From Ovis canadensis (Eukaryota > Chordata > Mammalia > Artiodactyla > Bovidae), in contig NC_091246.1 in NCBI RefSeq assembly GCF_042477335.2, forward strand, positions 18,163,001-18,227,000: a DNA stretch of 64,000 nucleotides, in the 5' to 3' direction. This document shows, piece after piece, positions 12,000 to 24,024 of this stretch (positions are counted from its first letter, which is position 1; every line of letters starts with the position of its first letter). Both the position numbers and the translations under genes were made by a program. Under the pieces are notes generated by a model that was given only the letters and a program-made list of their open reading frames with translations, was not told where the DNA came from and made no database searches.

Positions 12000-12717
12000 T
12001 TGTGATCTAAACCTGGCCAAAGTGTTTGGTCTTGAACTAGTCTCAATAAATCTTAAGGGAAGTGAAGGAATACAGGAACAAAGAAAAAACAGTCAAGAAG
12101 CCAGAATTTAGCAATAAAACAGAACCCTAGATGGCTCAGATGGTAAAGAATCTGCCTGCAGTGCAGGAGACCCAGGTTCAATCCCTGGGTCAGGAAGATC
12201 CCCTGGAGGAGGAAATGGCTACTCACTCCAGTATTTTTGCCTGGAGAATTCCATGAATGGACTACAGTCCATGGTGTCACAAAGAATCAGACACAACTGA
12301 GTGACTAACATTCTTTCTCACTCTAATTCCTCCTCAAAGGACATACATCAGAATCTGATACACTTCTCTGAGTTCTGCAGGAACTAAGGTTCCCACCTGA
12401 GTGGAGACTGGTAACTACATGTTGAGATCCTAGACTGGTCAGAACCTGAGGAATAATGGTGCTGATCTATTCTGACCCTCCTGACTTCAGTCAACTAAAG
12501 CTTGTACTCTGTCAACCTTTGCCCCAGTTCTAAGCTGAAGTCTCCTCTGTCCAAACCCCTTCATGAAGGTGCATGTACCATTAGCTTAAAACATCCCCAG
12601 TTCTGCTATGGGAAAGATCCCCGGTTCTCCTTATTTGCTGCAAGTAATAAATCCATCTTCACTTTTTTGGCTTGACACCCACTAAGAGGTGAACCCAGTT
12701 TTCAGGTAACATTCCCA
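12000..12717 (+). mobile_element. Possible solo LTR interrupted by a Bov-tA
   Basis: The stretch starts TGTGATC and ends GGTAACA, the TG...CA ends of an LTR. It has an AATAAA signal at 12647-12652 and no adjoining viral genes. A Bov-tA interrupts it at about 12126-12312. I did not find a convincing target duplication. Confidence 0.4.
12126..12312 (+). mobile_element. Bov-tA SINE
   Basis: CTCAGATGGTAAAGAATCTG, then AGGTTCAATCCCTGGG, then the usual body and GACACAACTGAGTGACTAAC tail. Confidence 0.88.
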
Positions 12718-12940
12718 TCATTAGATAACAATGGGCATTCAGAGATTCTGTCTTCATGCTTACGTAAAGAACTTTATTTTTGGTTCTGATTATCCTAGTA
12801 ATTTTGTCAATCCTTCCACCTATTTTGGCTTGTTTGCATAAATTATTGACATTTTATAAATATTTGACTCTTTGATAATGAGATTATACTAACATACAAA
12901 TTAAGCAGTGACTCTAATGATGGTGATGTTGATGGTAAAG

Positions 12941-12941
12941 C

Positions 12942-12974
<33 letters not shown>

Positions 12975-12977
12975 AGT
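12941..12977 (+). repeat. (TA)n(CA)n microsatellite
   Basis: A compound dinucleotide run of about six TA followed by about nine CA units. Confidence 0.85.
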
Positions 12978-14084
12978 AACACCCTTATTTTCAGGATCAG
13001 CTGTAACACCCTCCCTTTTCATTTTACCAGGTAGGCAGGTATTCAGGTAAAATCTGTTGGAAGATATGCTGTTCCTATCCTGGACTTGACAGGAGTTTGG
13101 AATTTTTGACATAACTAATGAGCCTTGGAGGTTCTTAGCAGAGTCTTTAAAGAGAGATTTGAGCATAATTTATAAAATATAGAGAAACAATTGCTTGATT
13201 TTACTAACGAGTGAAAATGACAATTGATTATAATTTCTGCCTTTGCTCGAAGTATAACTCTACTGTTTTCCTAAATAGTTGCTGACCTCATTAAGGACGC
13301 TTGGCTCCTTGTGACTCAGGCCCCTCAACTTCGTTTATCTTTCCTTCTCCTCCATCAGAGAGTTACCATCTCCTGCTGCAATGCTTTCATAGTTGGTCAT
13401 CCGCTTTGCTGCAGATCCTTACAGACTCCTTCTTCAATCATAGTTTTTCTTTACTATGTTCAGTTTACTCTATTGTATATTAATATTTTTCTCTTCTATA
13501 GTTTGTTTCCTTAGTTCTCGCCAACACCGGACCCCCTGCCTTGGAACCATCTTTGTGTTTGTCTTTCAGATCACCTTTAAGGCTATCTTAGCTCAGCGTT
13601 AATCCTATTTAGTCACTAAAACTGTTCTTTGAGGGATGCAGCATCTAAATTAGGACTTCTAGTCATTAACTCTTGATTTAATTTAAAAGGTCATTTTCTT
13701 TTTCTTGGGGTTGGGGTTATTTTTTGGGAAGGAGACGGAATTTTTAGTAAAGTTTCACCAGGAAGAGCCTGTCTCCACTCTCACCTCTGTCTTTCTCCAA
13801 TCAGAACAATATCTCCTTACCCATGAAATGTCTTGGCTATTTTACTTTAAAGCTCAGCAGAACATTTTACGTAATGTTTTGGTGTGGCTGTAGAAAATTG
13901 ATCCCTGCTGATAGAGAAATATTTTTGAAAAAAAGCTTTCATTTTCAAACAATGAGTGTAAACTGGCTGCCCTGACCTTTACCCCACTTCTGAGCCTCTC
14001 CCCACAGGGCTGTGGTGAAGGAGACTGGGTGAAAATAAATCAAATGTTCAGTAATTTATGTGAGTGTTTGAAGAAATTTTATTG
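12978..14084. other. Intergenic sequence without recognised genes
   Basis: No gene or well-recognised repeat. Short open frames at 13.3-13.9 kb show no motif or splice context. Confidence 0.5.
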
Positions 14085-14602
14085 ACTATTTCTATAATCT
14101 TGAAATGTAGAAAGAATCTGTAAACATCAGAGCCAAAAACCCTAAAGGAAAAGATTTATAGACTTAACAAAGTTAAAAAAACAAGATGACAATCTTGGAA
14201 AAGTATTTGTAATATGAGTAGCATTTGAGGAGTTAAAACACTTGGTTTATAAGAGTTTAACAAAGAAGAAAAAGATGGACACTAGGATACTAAAAGGTCA
14301 ATAAATGTATGAAAAGATGTTCAATCTTATTAGTAATCAAAGAAAATATAAATCAAAACAATAGTACATTAGATTGGATTTAATTTTAACACTGATAAAA
14401 ATGTTGATAAAAGGATGAAGAACTAGGCATATTCATACCAATATACACCTATTAGAAAGCCTAAAGTAAAAAATCCTGACATTATCTAGTGCTTCCCCTC
14501 CTAATACAGTAGAATATATACATTTAAAATGGTATAATCAAAATGTCCATAACATATTACTTAGTGAAAATAATTTCCAAATTATTAGTAATATGTAAAT
14601 AT

Positions 14603-15382
14603 ATCAATTCAGTCAGTTCAGTCACTTAGTCATGGCTGACTGTTTGTGACTCCATGGACTGCAGCACGCCAGCCAGGCCTCCCTGTCCATCACCACCTAC
14701 TCCTGGAGTTTACTCAAACTCATGTCCATTGAGTTGGTGATGCCATCCACCCATCTCATCCTCTGTTGTTCCCTTCTCCTCCTGCCTTCAGTCTTTCCCA
14801 GCACCAGGGTATTTTCCAACGAGTCAGTTGTTCCACATCAGGTGGCCAAAATATTGGAGTTTCAGCTTCAGCATCAGTTCTTCCAATGAATATTCAGGAC
14901 TGATTTCCTTTAGGATGGACTGGTTGGATCTCCTTGCATCCAAGGGACCCTCAAGAGTCTTCTCCAACACCACAGTTCAAAAGCATCAATTCTTCGGTAC
15001 TCAGCTTTCTTTATAGTCCAACTCTCACATCCATACATGAATACTGGAAAAACCAAAGCTTTGACTTTGGACTTTCATTGGCAAAGTATTGTCTCTGCTT
15101 TTTAATATGCTCTGTAGGTTGGTCATAACTTTTCTTCCAAGGAGCAAGCATCTTTTAATTTCATGACTGCAGTCACCATCTGCAGTGACTTTGGAACCCC
15201 CCAAAATAAAATCTGTCACTATTTCCACTGTTTCCCCATCTATCTGTCATGAAGTGATGGGACCAGATGCCATGACCTTAGTTTTCTGAACATTGAGTTT
15301 TAAGCCAACTTTTTCACTTTCCTCTTTTACTTTCATCAAGAGGCTCTTTAGTTCTTCTTGCCATAAGGGTGGCGTCAAATGT
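14603..15382 (-). mobile_element. BovB LINE fragment
   Basis: Reverse-strand BovB 3' region, about 780 bases, from the CAGTTCAGTCACTTAGTCAT tail to GCCATAAGGGTGGCGTCAAA in the reverse transcriptase. The coding sense is broken. Confidence 0.9.
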
Positions 15383-15390
15383 ATGTTTGA

Positions 15391-15421
15391 CGTGTGTGTG
15401 TGTGTGTGTGTGTGCATGTGT
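15391..15421 (+). repeat. (TG)n microsatellite
   Basis: About 12 GT units followed by GCATGTGTG, lying between the BovB fragment and a Bov-A copy. Confidence 0.85.
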
Positions 15422-15535
15422 GCTCAGTCATGTCTGACTCTTTGCAAACCCATGGACTGTAGCCTGCCAGGCTTCTCTGTCCATGGAATTTTCCAAGGAA
15501 GTATACTGGAGTGGGTGGCCATTTCCTACTCCAAT
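15422..15535 (-). mobile_element. Bov-A-type SINE fragment
   Basis: CTCAGTCATGTCTGACTC to ACTGGAGTGGGTGGCCATTT in reverse orientation; the tRNA head is missing. Confidence 0.83.
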
Positions 15536-15615
15536 GTTTATATAAATTATGTTTATGTAAAAATCATTTACAAATAATATATATGGCATGAAACTGTTTT
15601 GCAAAATGAGAAATA

Positions 15616-15695
15616 TTGGGTTGGTCAAAAAGTTCGTTTGCATTTTTCTATAGTATCTTACAGAAAAACCCAAATGAAGTTTCTGGCCAACCCAA
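15616..15695. mobile_element. Mariner-type MITE
   Basis: An 80-bp non-autonomous DNA transposon. The left end TTGGGTTGGTCAAAAAGTTC and the reverse complement of the right end, TTGGGTTGGCCAGAAACTTC, form terminal inverted repeats with 3 mismatches in 20. This is the end signature of mariner copies known from ruminants. No transposase is present. Confidence 0.85.
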
Positions 15696-15900
15696 TGTGT
15701 GTCCAAATACACATTTATTCACTGAAAAAATATCTGGAAGAATGTACACCAGACACATTGACAGAAGTCATCTCTGGGTAGTGGGATTATAGTGATTCTA
15801 ACTCTCTTCTTTGTACCTTTTTCATAGTCTTTTAATCTTTATACTTTTTATAGCCTGAACATTTGACTATGAGCATGTATTATGTACTTTTAACATTTAT

Positions 15901-17407
15901 GTTGACTTTTACAAAAACCGATGCAAAGGTTTAAGGTTTTAGTTTTAGACCATGACAAAATTTTCCCAAGTCAAAGCAGATGTATTCAAACATTACATAT
16001 TCCACAAAAGTATCCTGCCCAAATCTACTATAAACGAGAGAGCATTTGGCTCTTTATTGGTAGGTCTGCTGACACTAGCAATATTATTTCCACTGTTGAA
16101 CTTTTCACCCTTCAGATATGTGTGGGTCACTACACACTTCCTCATCTTGAGGAGTTGTCTTTGATATTTAAAATGTAATTCTTAGACTCAAGGAACATAA
16201 CCTCAAGGTGTTTATATGGTTAAAAACCAAATAATGCATCTTGTTTAGTATAAAGTATGATTCTATGTATATGGTGATTGGGAGGATAAAATGGAAAGAT
16301 TATCTGTTACTAAATTTAGAAATTATGTCCTGATAGATTGATGGTTGATTTAAATATAACTTCTTGTCAAGCATCTGTTTTTAGAATTGAATTACTATGA
16401 CTCTACAGTTTGCTTGAAGTCTCTTAGTCTCAAATTTCTGTTTGCTTTGTATGCTTTTAAGAAAATGAAGAGTAAAAATGCACATTTAATTTTCATTGTA
16501 TCATATTTTATATGACACACTGTAGTCATCTCATAGAAATATAAGGTGACAAACAAATTGCCGAAGAAATAATTGTCATTACCTCATTGAATCTTAAGTC
16601 ATTCAGAACCATGCCCCGCATACTGAAGATTCATTTGGGAATGCTTTTGTTTCCCCAGCTGCCCTCTTCTCTAGCTTTGCCTTATTGACCGCCTCCAGTG
16701 GAGTGCTGACTATTTTTCATCTTGCTTTCTATGTTTATCTCCAGGGTTTAATTCAATAAACAAAGTGGCTTGGATCAAACACTGGGCTCTCATGGGTTTG
16801 GAACGTGTTCTTTGGTCTCAGTTTTAGTTACCAGAAGGGAGGGTTGTTTCTGACCTCTCTGACTCTTCCCTGCTGATTTTACTAGGCCTTTGATACTAGT
16901 TAAGGGGGAGATTTTTGAGGAGGTGGTCTTGCTTTTGTTAGAGATGGTACTGCCTTTTATTGCTTTGTGATTCAAGTTGTGTTCAGTTAAAATTGCAAAG
17001 GTGTTAAAAAATCAAATTAAAAGTAGCAAAAGTAGAAACCAAGGTTTTGATCTGTAAGGAAACATGTGACTTTTACTGATGCAAAGATAGCAAATAAGAA
17101 CCCTCAGCTAGCTTTCATTTTGCCAAGATTTAGGTCATTCATTGCCTACAACACTGACAAGCTCCACCACTTTTCCCAACACATTCTCAGGGTGTACAGT
17201 GGACTAGCATCTCCCCTCTATCATATTCCCCCAAGAACTTCCAGGTCAAGGGGCCACAAACTCAAAAGATTCTAGGAGCTGGGCAGGTAGTTCAGAAGAG
17301 TAAATAAGACTGTTTAATAAAAACAGGAATTAGTGAGGATTTGGCCAAGGTAGAGATAGCCATGTTCCACCTATAGACACCTCTTTTTTTTGGACAGAGA
17401 GCCTCTC
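15901..17407. other. Intergenic sequence without recognised genes
   Basis: AT-rich, with no gene or strong repeat recognised. Frames at 15.9-16.2 kb have no recognisable motif. Confidence 0.5.
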
Positions 17408-17731
17408 TTTTTTTTTTTTTTTTGCAGATTTATGTATTTAATTTTTGACTGTGCTGGGTCTTGGTCACTACATGCAGTCTTTCTCCAGTTGCAGCAAGCA
17501 GGGGCTACTCTTCATCGCAGTGCTCGGGCTTCCTACTGCAGTGGCTTATCTTGTTGTGGAGCCCAGGCTCTAGGCATGTGGGCTTCAGTAGTTGGGGCAC
17601 ATGGGCTCAGTAGCTGTGGTGCACGGATTTAGTTGCTCCATGGCATGCGGAATCTTCCCGGACCAGGGATCTAACATAATAAATGCCTACATTGGCAGGC
17701 AGATCCTTAAGCCCTAGACCATTAGGGAATT
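17408..17731 (-). mobile_element. CHR-2-type SINE with poly-T start
   Basis: A 16-base T run (17408-17423) marks the poly-A tail on the reverse strand. It is followed by TTTTTGACTGTGCTGGGTC, the CTACTCTTCATCGCAGTGC body and the head ACCATTAGGGAATTT. Confidence 0.83.
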
Positions 17732-18494
17732 TGCTATGTGGGAATAAGGCTTGGGGGATCAGAGCTTCCACCTATTCAACAGAAGCAAGAAATAAAGATT
17801 TTCGTGTGACATTTTCAATCTCATCAACCATTTCCAATAAAATATCAGCACACTTTAGCCCAAACCATGTGTCTGAGAGCTGGATGTGACTATGGGCTGC
17901 CAGGGTACAACTTCTGATAAAAACTAAAGTGCATAAATTTTGGGCGTCCAAAAGCAGGGTACTGATGAAGGCTGTTCCGAGGTCAGGACCAGCACAGATA
18001 CAATCCCAGCAGTGAAGAAGAGTAACATGGGACTTTGAGGCACAAATCAGTGGTACTTTAGTGGTACTGCTGTGTGCTAGTGGACAGGGCTATAGGATGC
18101 TGAAAATTAGAGTGTAATTGGCTCTTTTAGATCCCAGTGGAAGCCCCCAGGGCTCTTAGGCAGTTCTGGGGGAGGGAGGAGAAGATGGAGATCTCAAGAA
18201 AAAGATATTGGACTTCCTGCTAATAGGCAAGTGGGGATTCAAGTGATTAAATAAAAGATGAAAAAGAGATATGATTGTATTTGAACTGTGAGCTGGCAAA
18301 GTAGTTTATACTGGTTAATCTAATTGAAAATATCAATTTAAAAATCCATAGATTGGAATTTTGGAAAGAAGTCATATTTATTAAGTTATTATTGGATATT
18401 GCAGAAAGTTATATTGTTATTTGAAATAATAATAGTGTAATATAATAAATGGTATTAATAATAACAACAGCTGTGTTTTATTAATTTACTTTCA
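17732..18494. other. Intergenic sequence without recognised features
   Basis: No gene or clear repeat was recognised. Confidence 0.5.
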
Positions 18495-18595
18495 CCTTGG
18501 AGCATGTGGGATCTTAGTTCCGACCAGGGATCAAACCTCGTGCCCCCTGCAGTGGAAACAGGGAGTCCTAACCACTGGACTGCCAGGGAATTGCC
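18495..18595 (-). mobile_element. CHR-type SINE fragment
   Basis: GACCAGGGATCAAACC and CTAACCACTGGACTGCCAGG identify a truncated reverse-strand copy. Confidence 0.72.
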
Positions 18596-18604
18596 AATAA
18601 TAGT

Positions 18605-18785
18605 TGTCTTTTTTTGAGCTCTTACCACGTGCCAGGCACAGTGCAAGCACTTCACATGTACTAACTCACCTAATAGCCATAGAAACCGTAAGAGGTAGGT
18701 TCTACTATTACTATCTACCATTGACAGATAAGTAAACTGAGACACAGAGAAGTGAAGTAACATTCCAAAGGACACACAGACACAT
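18605..18785 (+). mobile_element. MIR SINE
   Basis: A good MIR copy: TTGAGCTCTTACCACGTGCC, then TAAGTAAACTGAGACACAGA. Confidence 0.75.
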
Positions 18786-19059
18786 TAGACAAATAAGGAG
18801 TTTTCACTTAGCACTGTACTCCTAGGATTGGTTTAAAATCCTCTCTTATTTATAAAGATACTCACCAAAAAGTTCTGTCTTAACCGTTTCATCCTTCCAT
18901 ATTCTCTTCTGTTCTTCATTACTGTGTATACATTCTTCTAAAATACATTAGAGTTTAGTTTCCATATGGTAATTTATGGTTTGCCTTTCTGCAGTTGCAA
19001 ACTATCTCCTCACTGCTAATCTACAGACTTTGTCTTTAATGCCATTTTCCTTAGGTAAA

Positions 19060-19850
19060 AAATAGCATATACTTATCCTAGAAATTTTGTAAAATACAGA
19101 CACATACGAAAAAATTTCTCCTAATTCCACAATCCACAGGAAATTGCTGTTAACCTTTAGGTGACATTCTTTCCATTCTTTTCTATGCACATATATATTC
19201 AATAAAAAAAGACTACAAATATACTACTATTTTTACAGACTATGAATCATATATACACATAACTATTAGCTTTGCATTTTACAGTTAACATTTGTCACAA
19301 GCCATTTCCCATATTTCTACATTTGAAAACATTATTTTTATTTTTAATGGCTATATAGGATTCTGTCATATGAGTTTACCAGAATTTATTTTAGAATCTT
19401 TTCACCATTAGATGATTAACTATTTTGAAAATACTCACTCATGGGGATCTTCCCTGGTAGTCTGGGAGCTAAGACTCTGCACTCCCAATGCAAGGGGCTA
19501 GGTTTCAATCTTTGATCAGGGAACTAGATCCCACATGCGCAGCTAAGAGTTGGCACGCCACAACTAAGATTCTGCATGCTGCAAATATAAAAGTCCAATA
19601 TGCCACAACAAAGATAGAATATCCCAAGTTCTGCAAGTAAGACCAAGTGCAGCCAAATAAATCAATATTTTTTTAAAAAAATGCTCACTTCTGGAGAAAA
19701 CATAGTGACAAACATAAGTCTCTAACTGGATTTTTGGACATTTCCCTAGGGTAAATTCCTCCAAGTAAAATTAATGGGTCAGTAGTTCTTAACACATGTT
19801 GCTACATTGCCTGTCAGAATGTTGGACCAATTCACATGCCACCCTCAGTT
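19060..19850 (-). mobile_element. Old L1M fragment split by a CHR SINE
   Basis: Reverse-strand ancient L1 3' sequence (TTTTTAATGGCTATATAGGA, then CTAGGGTAAATTCCTCCAAG and ATTAATGGGTCAG) continues on both sides of the SINE at 19440-19681. Confidence 0.65.
19440..19681 (+). mobile_element. CHR-1-type SINE nested in L1
   Basis: GGGATCTTCCCTGGTAGTCT through CCAAATAAATCAATATTTTT and an A-rich end. AATACTCACT before and AATGCTCACT after look like its target duplication with one mismatch. Confidence 0.75.
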
Positions 19851-20775
19851 TTTGTGATCTTCACTTTTGCAGCACTTTCCTATTTCCTTAACCTCTGAGT
19901 TTATTTCCTTATTTTTCAGAACTGGACCCTCCATTGAGCTTTCTTTTCTCATCCTAGCAGTGTGCTGAGGGCCTCCCATCTCCAGCAGTAAGCAGACAGA
20001 TGTGGGGACTTCCTGCTGCTGAGCTCTGTAGGGCAAAAGAGTCAGTCCAGAGGAACCAGCTTTAGGCTCAGCTCTGTGGGAAGCCCCAGACATCTGGGAA
20101 TGGAGCTCATCCCCCACTAACTTACATATTGTGGATAATTCTGCAACGGGAGGTTTCTGGGACAAGTAACTGGGCTAAGAAAATGCTCAGATTTCACTGG
20201 ACAACATCAGTCACCGGAAGCATGGCAACAAAGAAGGGAAATGAAGGCTTGCTTCCATGGCCTGGTCACAGCACAACATCTGGACAGTGTTGTCTTTGAA
20301 GAGGCACAAACATTCCTTCTGTCTAAACAACTTCAGAAGCTATGAAAGGCACTGGTGCAAGGACAAGTCAAACCAACACAAGACCACCAAGGGGGCAATA
20401 AAGGGAAGACCTTGAACTCCTAAAAGAACTGTCTTCAAAATGCTGAAGTGGAAAAAGAGGCTTGCCTCTCCAGCAGCGCAAAAGAGAACGGTAATCTGGA
20501 ACATTTCCTAGGATTTCTTTGTTTTTGAATGACTTATTCTCTTATTAATATGTCAGAGAGAAAAAATGCTTCTGGCTAAGAAATAATGCCCCCTAATCCC
20601 AGAAGTCACAGCCCACAAAATGGATTCTTAAGTGTCAGAAAAGCACTCTGAATGAGAAGAGAAGAATACAATACATCACTTCTGTTATAAAAAATGCTTG
20701 ATTTCTTTTAATCCCCAGAGTCCAATTATTTTCTTTTCAAATTTAAGGGTAAGTTTGCACTATTAATTAAGGGTT
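19851..20775. other. Intergenic sequence without recognised genes
   Basis: Possible old sequence of mixed composition. No gene or RNA was recognised. Confidence 0.45.
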
Positions 20776-21508
20776 CAGTTCAGTTCAGTCCCTCAGTCGT
20801 GTCTGACTGTGCAACCCCATGAACCTCAGCACGCCAGGCCTCCCTGTCCATTACCAACTCCCGGAGTCTACCCAAACCCATGTCCATTGAGTCAGTGATG
20901 CCATCCAACCATCTCATCCTCTGTCATCTCCTTCTCCGCCTGTCCTCAATCTTTCCCAGCATCAGGGTCTTTTCAAATGAGTCAGCTCTTCACATCAGGT
21001 GGCCAAAGTATTGGAGTTTCAGCTTCAACATCAGTCCTTCCAATGAACATCCAGGACTGATCTCCTTTAGGATGGACTGGTTGGATCTCCTTGTAGTCCA
21101 AGGGACTCTCGAGTCTTCTCCAACGCCACGGTACAAAAGCATCAATTCTTCAGCTCTCAGCTTTCTTTATAGTACAACTCTCACATCCATACATGACCAC
21201 TGGAAAACCATAGCCTTGACTAGACAGACCTTTGTTGACAAAATAATGTCTCTGCTTTTTAATATGCTGTCTAGGTTGGTCATAACTTTCCTTCCAAGGA
21301 GAAAGCGTCTTTTAATTTTATGGCTGCAGTCACCATCTGCAGTGATTCTGGAGCCCCCCCCCCCAAATAAAGCCAGCCACTCTTTCCACTGTTTCCCCAT
21401 CTATTTGCCATGAAGTGATGGGATAGGATGCCATGATCTTAGTTTTCTGAATGTTGAGTTTTGAGCCAACTTTTTCACTTTCCTCTTTCACTTTCATCAA
21501 GAGGGTAG
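20776..21508 (-). mobile_element. BovB LINE fragment
   Basis: Reverse-strand BovB 3' region of about 730 bases, from the GTTCAGTTCAGTCCCTCAGT tail into the reverse transcriptase (TTTCACTTTCATCAAGAGGG). The 177-codon frame here on the + strand is an antisense shadow of BovB and not a gene. Confidence 0.9.
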
Positions 21509-21689
21509 TTACCTATTAATTTGAGTACTTAAAAAATATCTGTCTATAGTATTTCTCTCTTTCTCTTTCATCTACTCTCTACCCCATACATTTTTTATCT
21601 AATGAATTCTAATCCTCTCTCTTCTCTGTCCCTTTTGTCTCCTGCTTCTTGAAAAATAGCACAGCACCCATCACTCTCCTTCAATAATC

Positions 21690-23170
21690 TTACACAGGAG
21701 GCCAGGGATGGAGATGAGAAGGGATTTTCAAGTAAGGGAACTACATGAGATACAGTGTTTGTGGAATGGGGAGTGGGCAGAAGGAAGAAAGGAATGGGGA
21801 GATGGAGAAGATCCAAAGGCCTTCTGTGTCATGTTTGCAAAAGTCTTTGTAGGTTTTCTAAAGGGATTGTTTCTTTGTAAGCAATGGAGAACCATAGGAA
21901 GTTTTTTGGAGGGGAGATTTGATTAGATACTTTTTGGCTTTGTAATGATTTGATTAGATTTTTCCCTTCAAGCAAAAATCACACTCTATTGTGTTAGGAA
22001 AGGTAAATAGGAAGAAGAAGAAACTAAAGGCAGGGATAACAATTTGGAGGTTACCCAGAACTTTGGCTTGATTTTAGACAAATGAGGATGAAAAGGACAG
22101 GGCAGATTAAAGAGATATTTGGGAGATTCAAGTGGCTTGGGTGCTTTTTAGAATGAGAAGAAAAAGATGGGGACAGAGAGAGGAAAAGTCAAACAAGTAT
22201 GACTATAATTTCCCACAGTCAATATGTGGATCCATCATTAAATGAAATTAAAACACAAGACGCATATGGAGGAGGGATATTAAAGGGAAGATTAAAAAAC
22301 TGGCTTGAGATTTAGTTGCAGAATATCTTGTTCAGTGTTGTGCTGGTAAATGTTAAAACTGGCTTTCCAAAAAAAAAAAAAAAAAAAAAAAGAGAGCGAG
22401 AGAGAGACTGAAAGACAGGAAGAAAGGAAAGCCCTGATTGTATCAGATTTCAGTGGCGTTAATATTCCCAGGATGGGCTGATTGTAAGTTCACTCTATAA
22501 AAGTTACTTATTGCAGAGTTGGGAAAAGATATACATACACAGTCAGCAATTATGAGCTGGAATGAGCACACCACTGGTCTTGCTGGATGCTCCACGCTGT
22601 ATGGGGGGGGGCACCGTCCTGGAGCACAGCAAGGAGGTGAGAGCTGGGGATACTCAGCTTACCTGAAGCCAAGGGAGTGGATTGTGTTAACAAAAAAAGA
22701 GAGAGAAAACCAGTATTGGGAGACATTATATAGGATAGAGAAAGTCAGGGAAAGAGTTATGAAAGAGGCAGGAGAGTCAGAAGAGAACCAGATTCAGGGA
22801 ATTCAAGAGAACTAGATTCAGGAAGGAAGATGTGGTCAGTAGTGTTGAATACCAGAGATCAGGTAGCCCAGGGACTTAAAGGAGGTCATCAGTGCTACCC
22901 AATCAGTGGTCTTTCTGTGCTTGAGGTATTTTCTATTTTTCTACATGAAAATACTTTATAGTGATAAGAATGAAAGCACATATACTGCTCTGTCTCTTTT
23001 TGAGAAAGTCATTAATTGATCTGGAAAGTGGTGGGGGCCAGAGTTTGCCTGAAATGGGCTGGAGACTGAATAAAACAGAGGGATTACAGAAGAGATTTTC
23101 TCAGCAGTTTGGCTCTTAAAAGCAGGAGAGCTTGAAGGGAGAAAGGTTAGAAGGATGGCTTTTAAAAAGA
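21690..23170 (+). mobile_element. Ancient L2-like region
   Basis: Purine-rich, strongly diverged sequence resembling an L2 LINE 3' half (TTTGTAAGCAATGGAGAACC, then AGATGTGGTCAGTAGTGTTG). A poly-A/GA microsatellite lies inside. Confidence 0.5.
22368..22412 (+). repeat. Poly-A and GA-rich simple repeat
   Basis: More than 20 consecutive A bases followed by AGAGAGCGAGAGAGAGA. Confidence 0.85.
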
Positions 23171-23795
23171 ATTATAGTTCATTGATCAACCGGTAAATCA
23201 GGGGAATATATCTCTCTATAATCCAAACTAACAGGTTCATCTCAATGACAAGCAGAACAAACTCAGGACCAGAAGCAGTAATGGTTTTGAATCTTGCATG
23301 TGTCAATAAGAGTCACATTAATAAAGAAGGGGATTGCACTGGTCTGATTATATTGCACTTGTAATATTGAAAGCTTATGCAATACCTGGTTTACTTCACA
23401 AATAATGGTGATTCCCTTTTTCTTTTTTTTTAAAACTATCTTTAGCTTGAAAATTTGTTTCTAACCATGTATTGGAATTAAACTGACTCAAATATGAACT
23501 GTAGGTCCTTTAATTCCACTTTACATAAAAGAAGAATTGTCTTTTTTTCTTCGTTAATTTTGAGGCACCTGTCGTTCTTCAGGAATTCTCAAAAAGCCCA
23601 GCTATCAGGTCTTCTTAATTGTAACAAGTTCTGCTAAGGAAATTATTTTTAGAATACTTTCTGTTTTATTCTTCATTGACTTCCTATAATACTCTTTTTT
23701 TCTCCCAGAGTTTCCAGGAATCAAAAAGCATGGTATGCATACCAAAAATACATGTGTGGTGAAAATAATTTATATTTTAAATAATTTGTACGTGT
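23171..23795. other. Intergenic sequence without recognised features
   Basis: AT-rich; nothing recognised. Confidence 0.5.
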
Positions 23796-23806
23796 ACATT
23801 TATGTG

Positions 23807-24013
23807 GGGGCTTCCCTAGTAGCTCAGCTGGTAAAGAATCCTCCTGCAATGTGGGAGACCTGGGTTCGATCCCTGGGTTGGGAAGATCCCCTGGAGAAGG
23901 GCATAGCAACCCACTCCAGTAGTCCTTCCTCGAGAATCCCAATGGACAGAGGAGCCCGGCAGGTTACAGGCCATGGGGTTTGCGAAGAGTTGGACATGAC
24001 TGAGTGACTAAGC
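23807..24013 (+). mobile_element. Bov-tA SINE with perfect target-site duplication
   Basis: A full copy flanked by a perfect 11-bp repeat, ACATTTATGTG at 23796-23806 and 24014-24024. The perfect duplication suggests a fairly recent insertion. It is the last ruminant SINE before the ABCA1 promoter. Confidence 0.93.
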
Positions 24014-24024
24014 ACATTTATGTG

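Larger units (their letters stand above)
14085..15900 (+). mobile_element. Old L1M copy split by later insertions
   Basis: L1-like sequence at about 14085-14600 (GAAAAGATGTTCAATCTTAT, AATATAAATCAAAACAATAG) and again at about 15700-15900 (GGTAGTGGGATTATAG, then TACCTTTTTCATAGTC) looks like one diverged L1 in + orientation. BovB, a TG microsatellite, Bov-A and a mariner MITE lie between the two parts. Confidence 0.6.

Noticed and set aside
20880..21413. A 177-codon open frame on the + strand
   Set aside because: It is the antisense shadow of a BovB LINE fragment. The same reading recurs in other BovB copies in the window.
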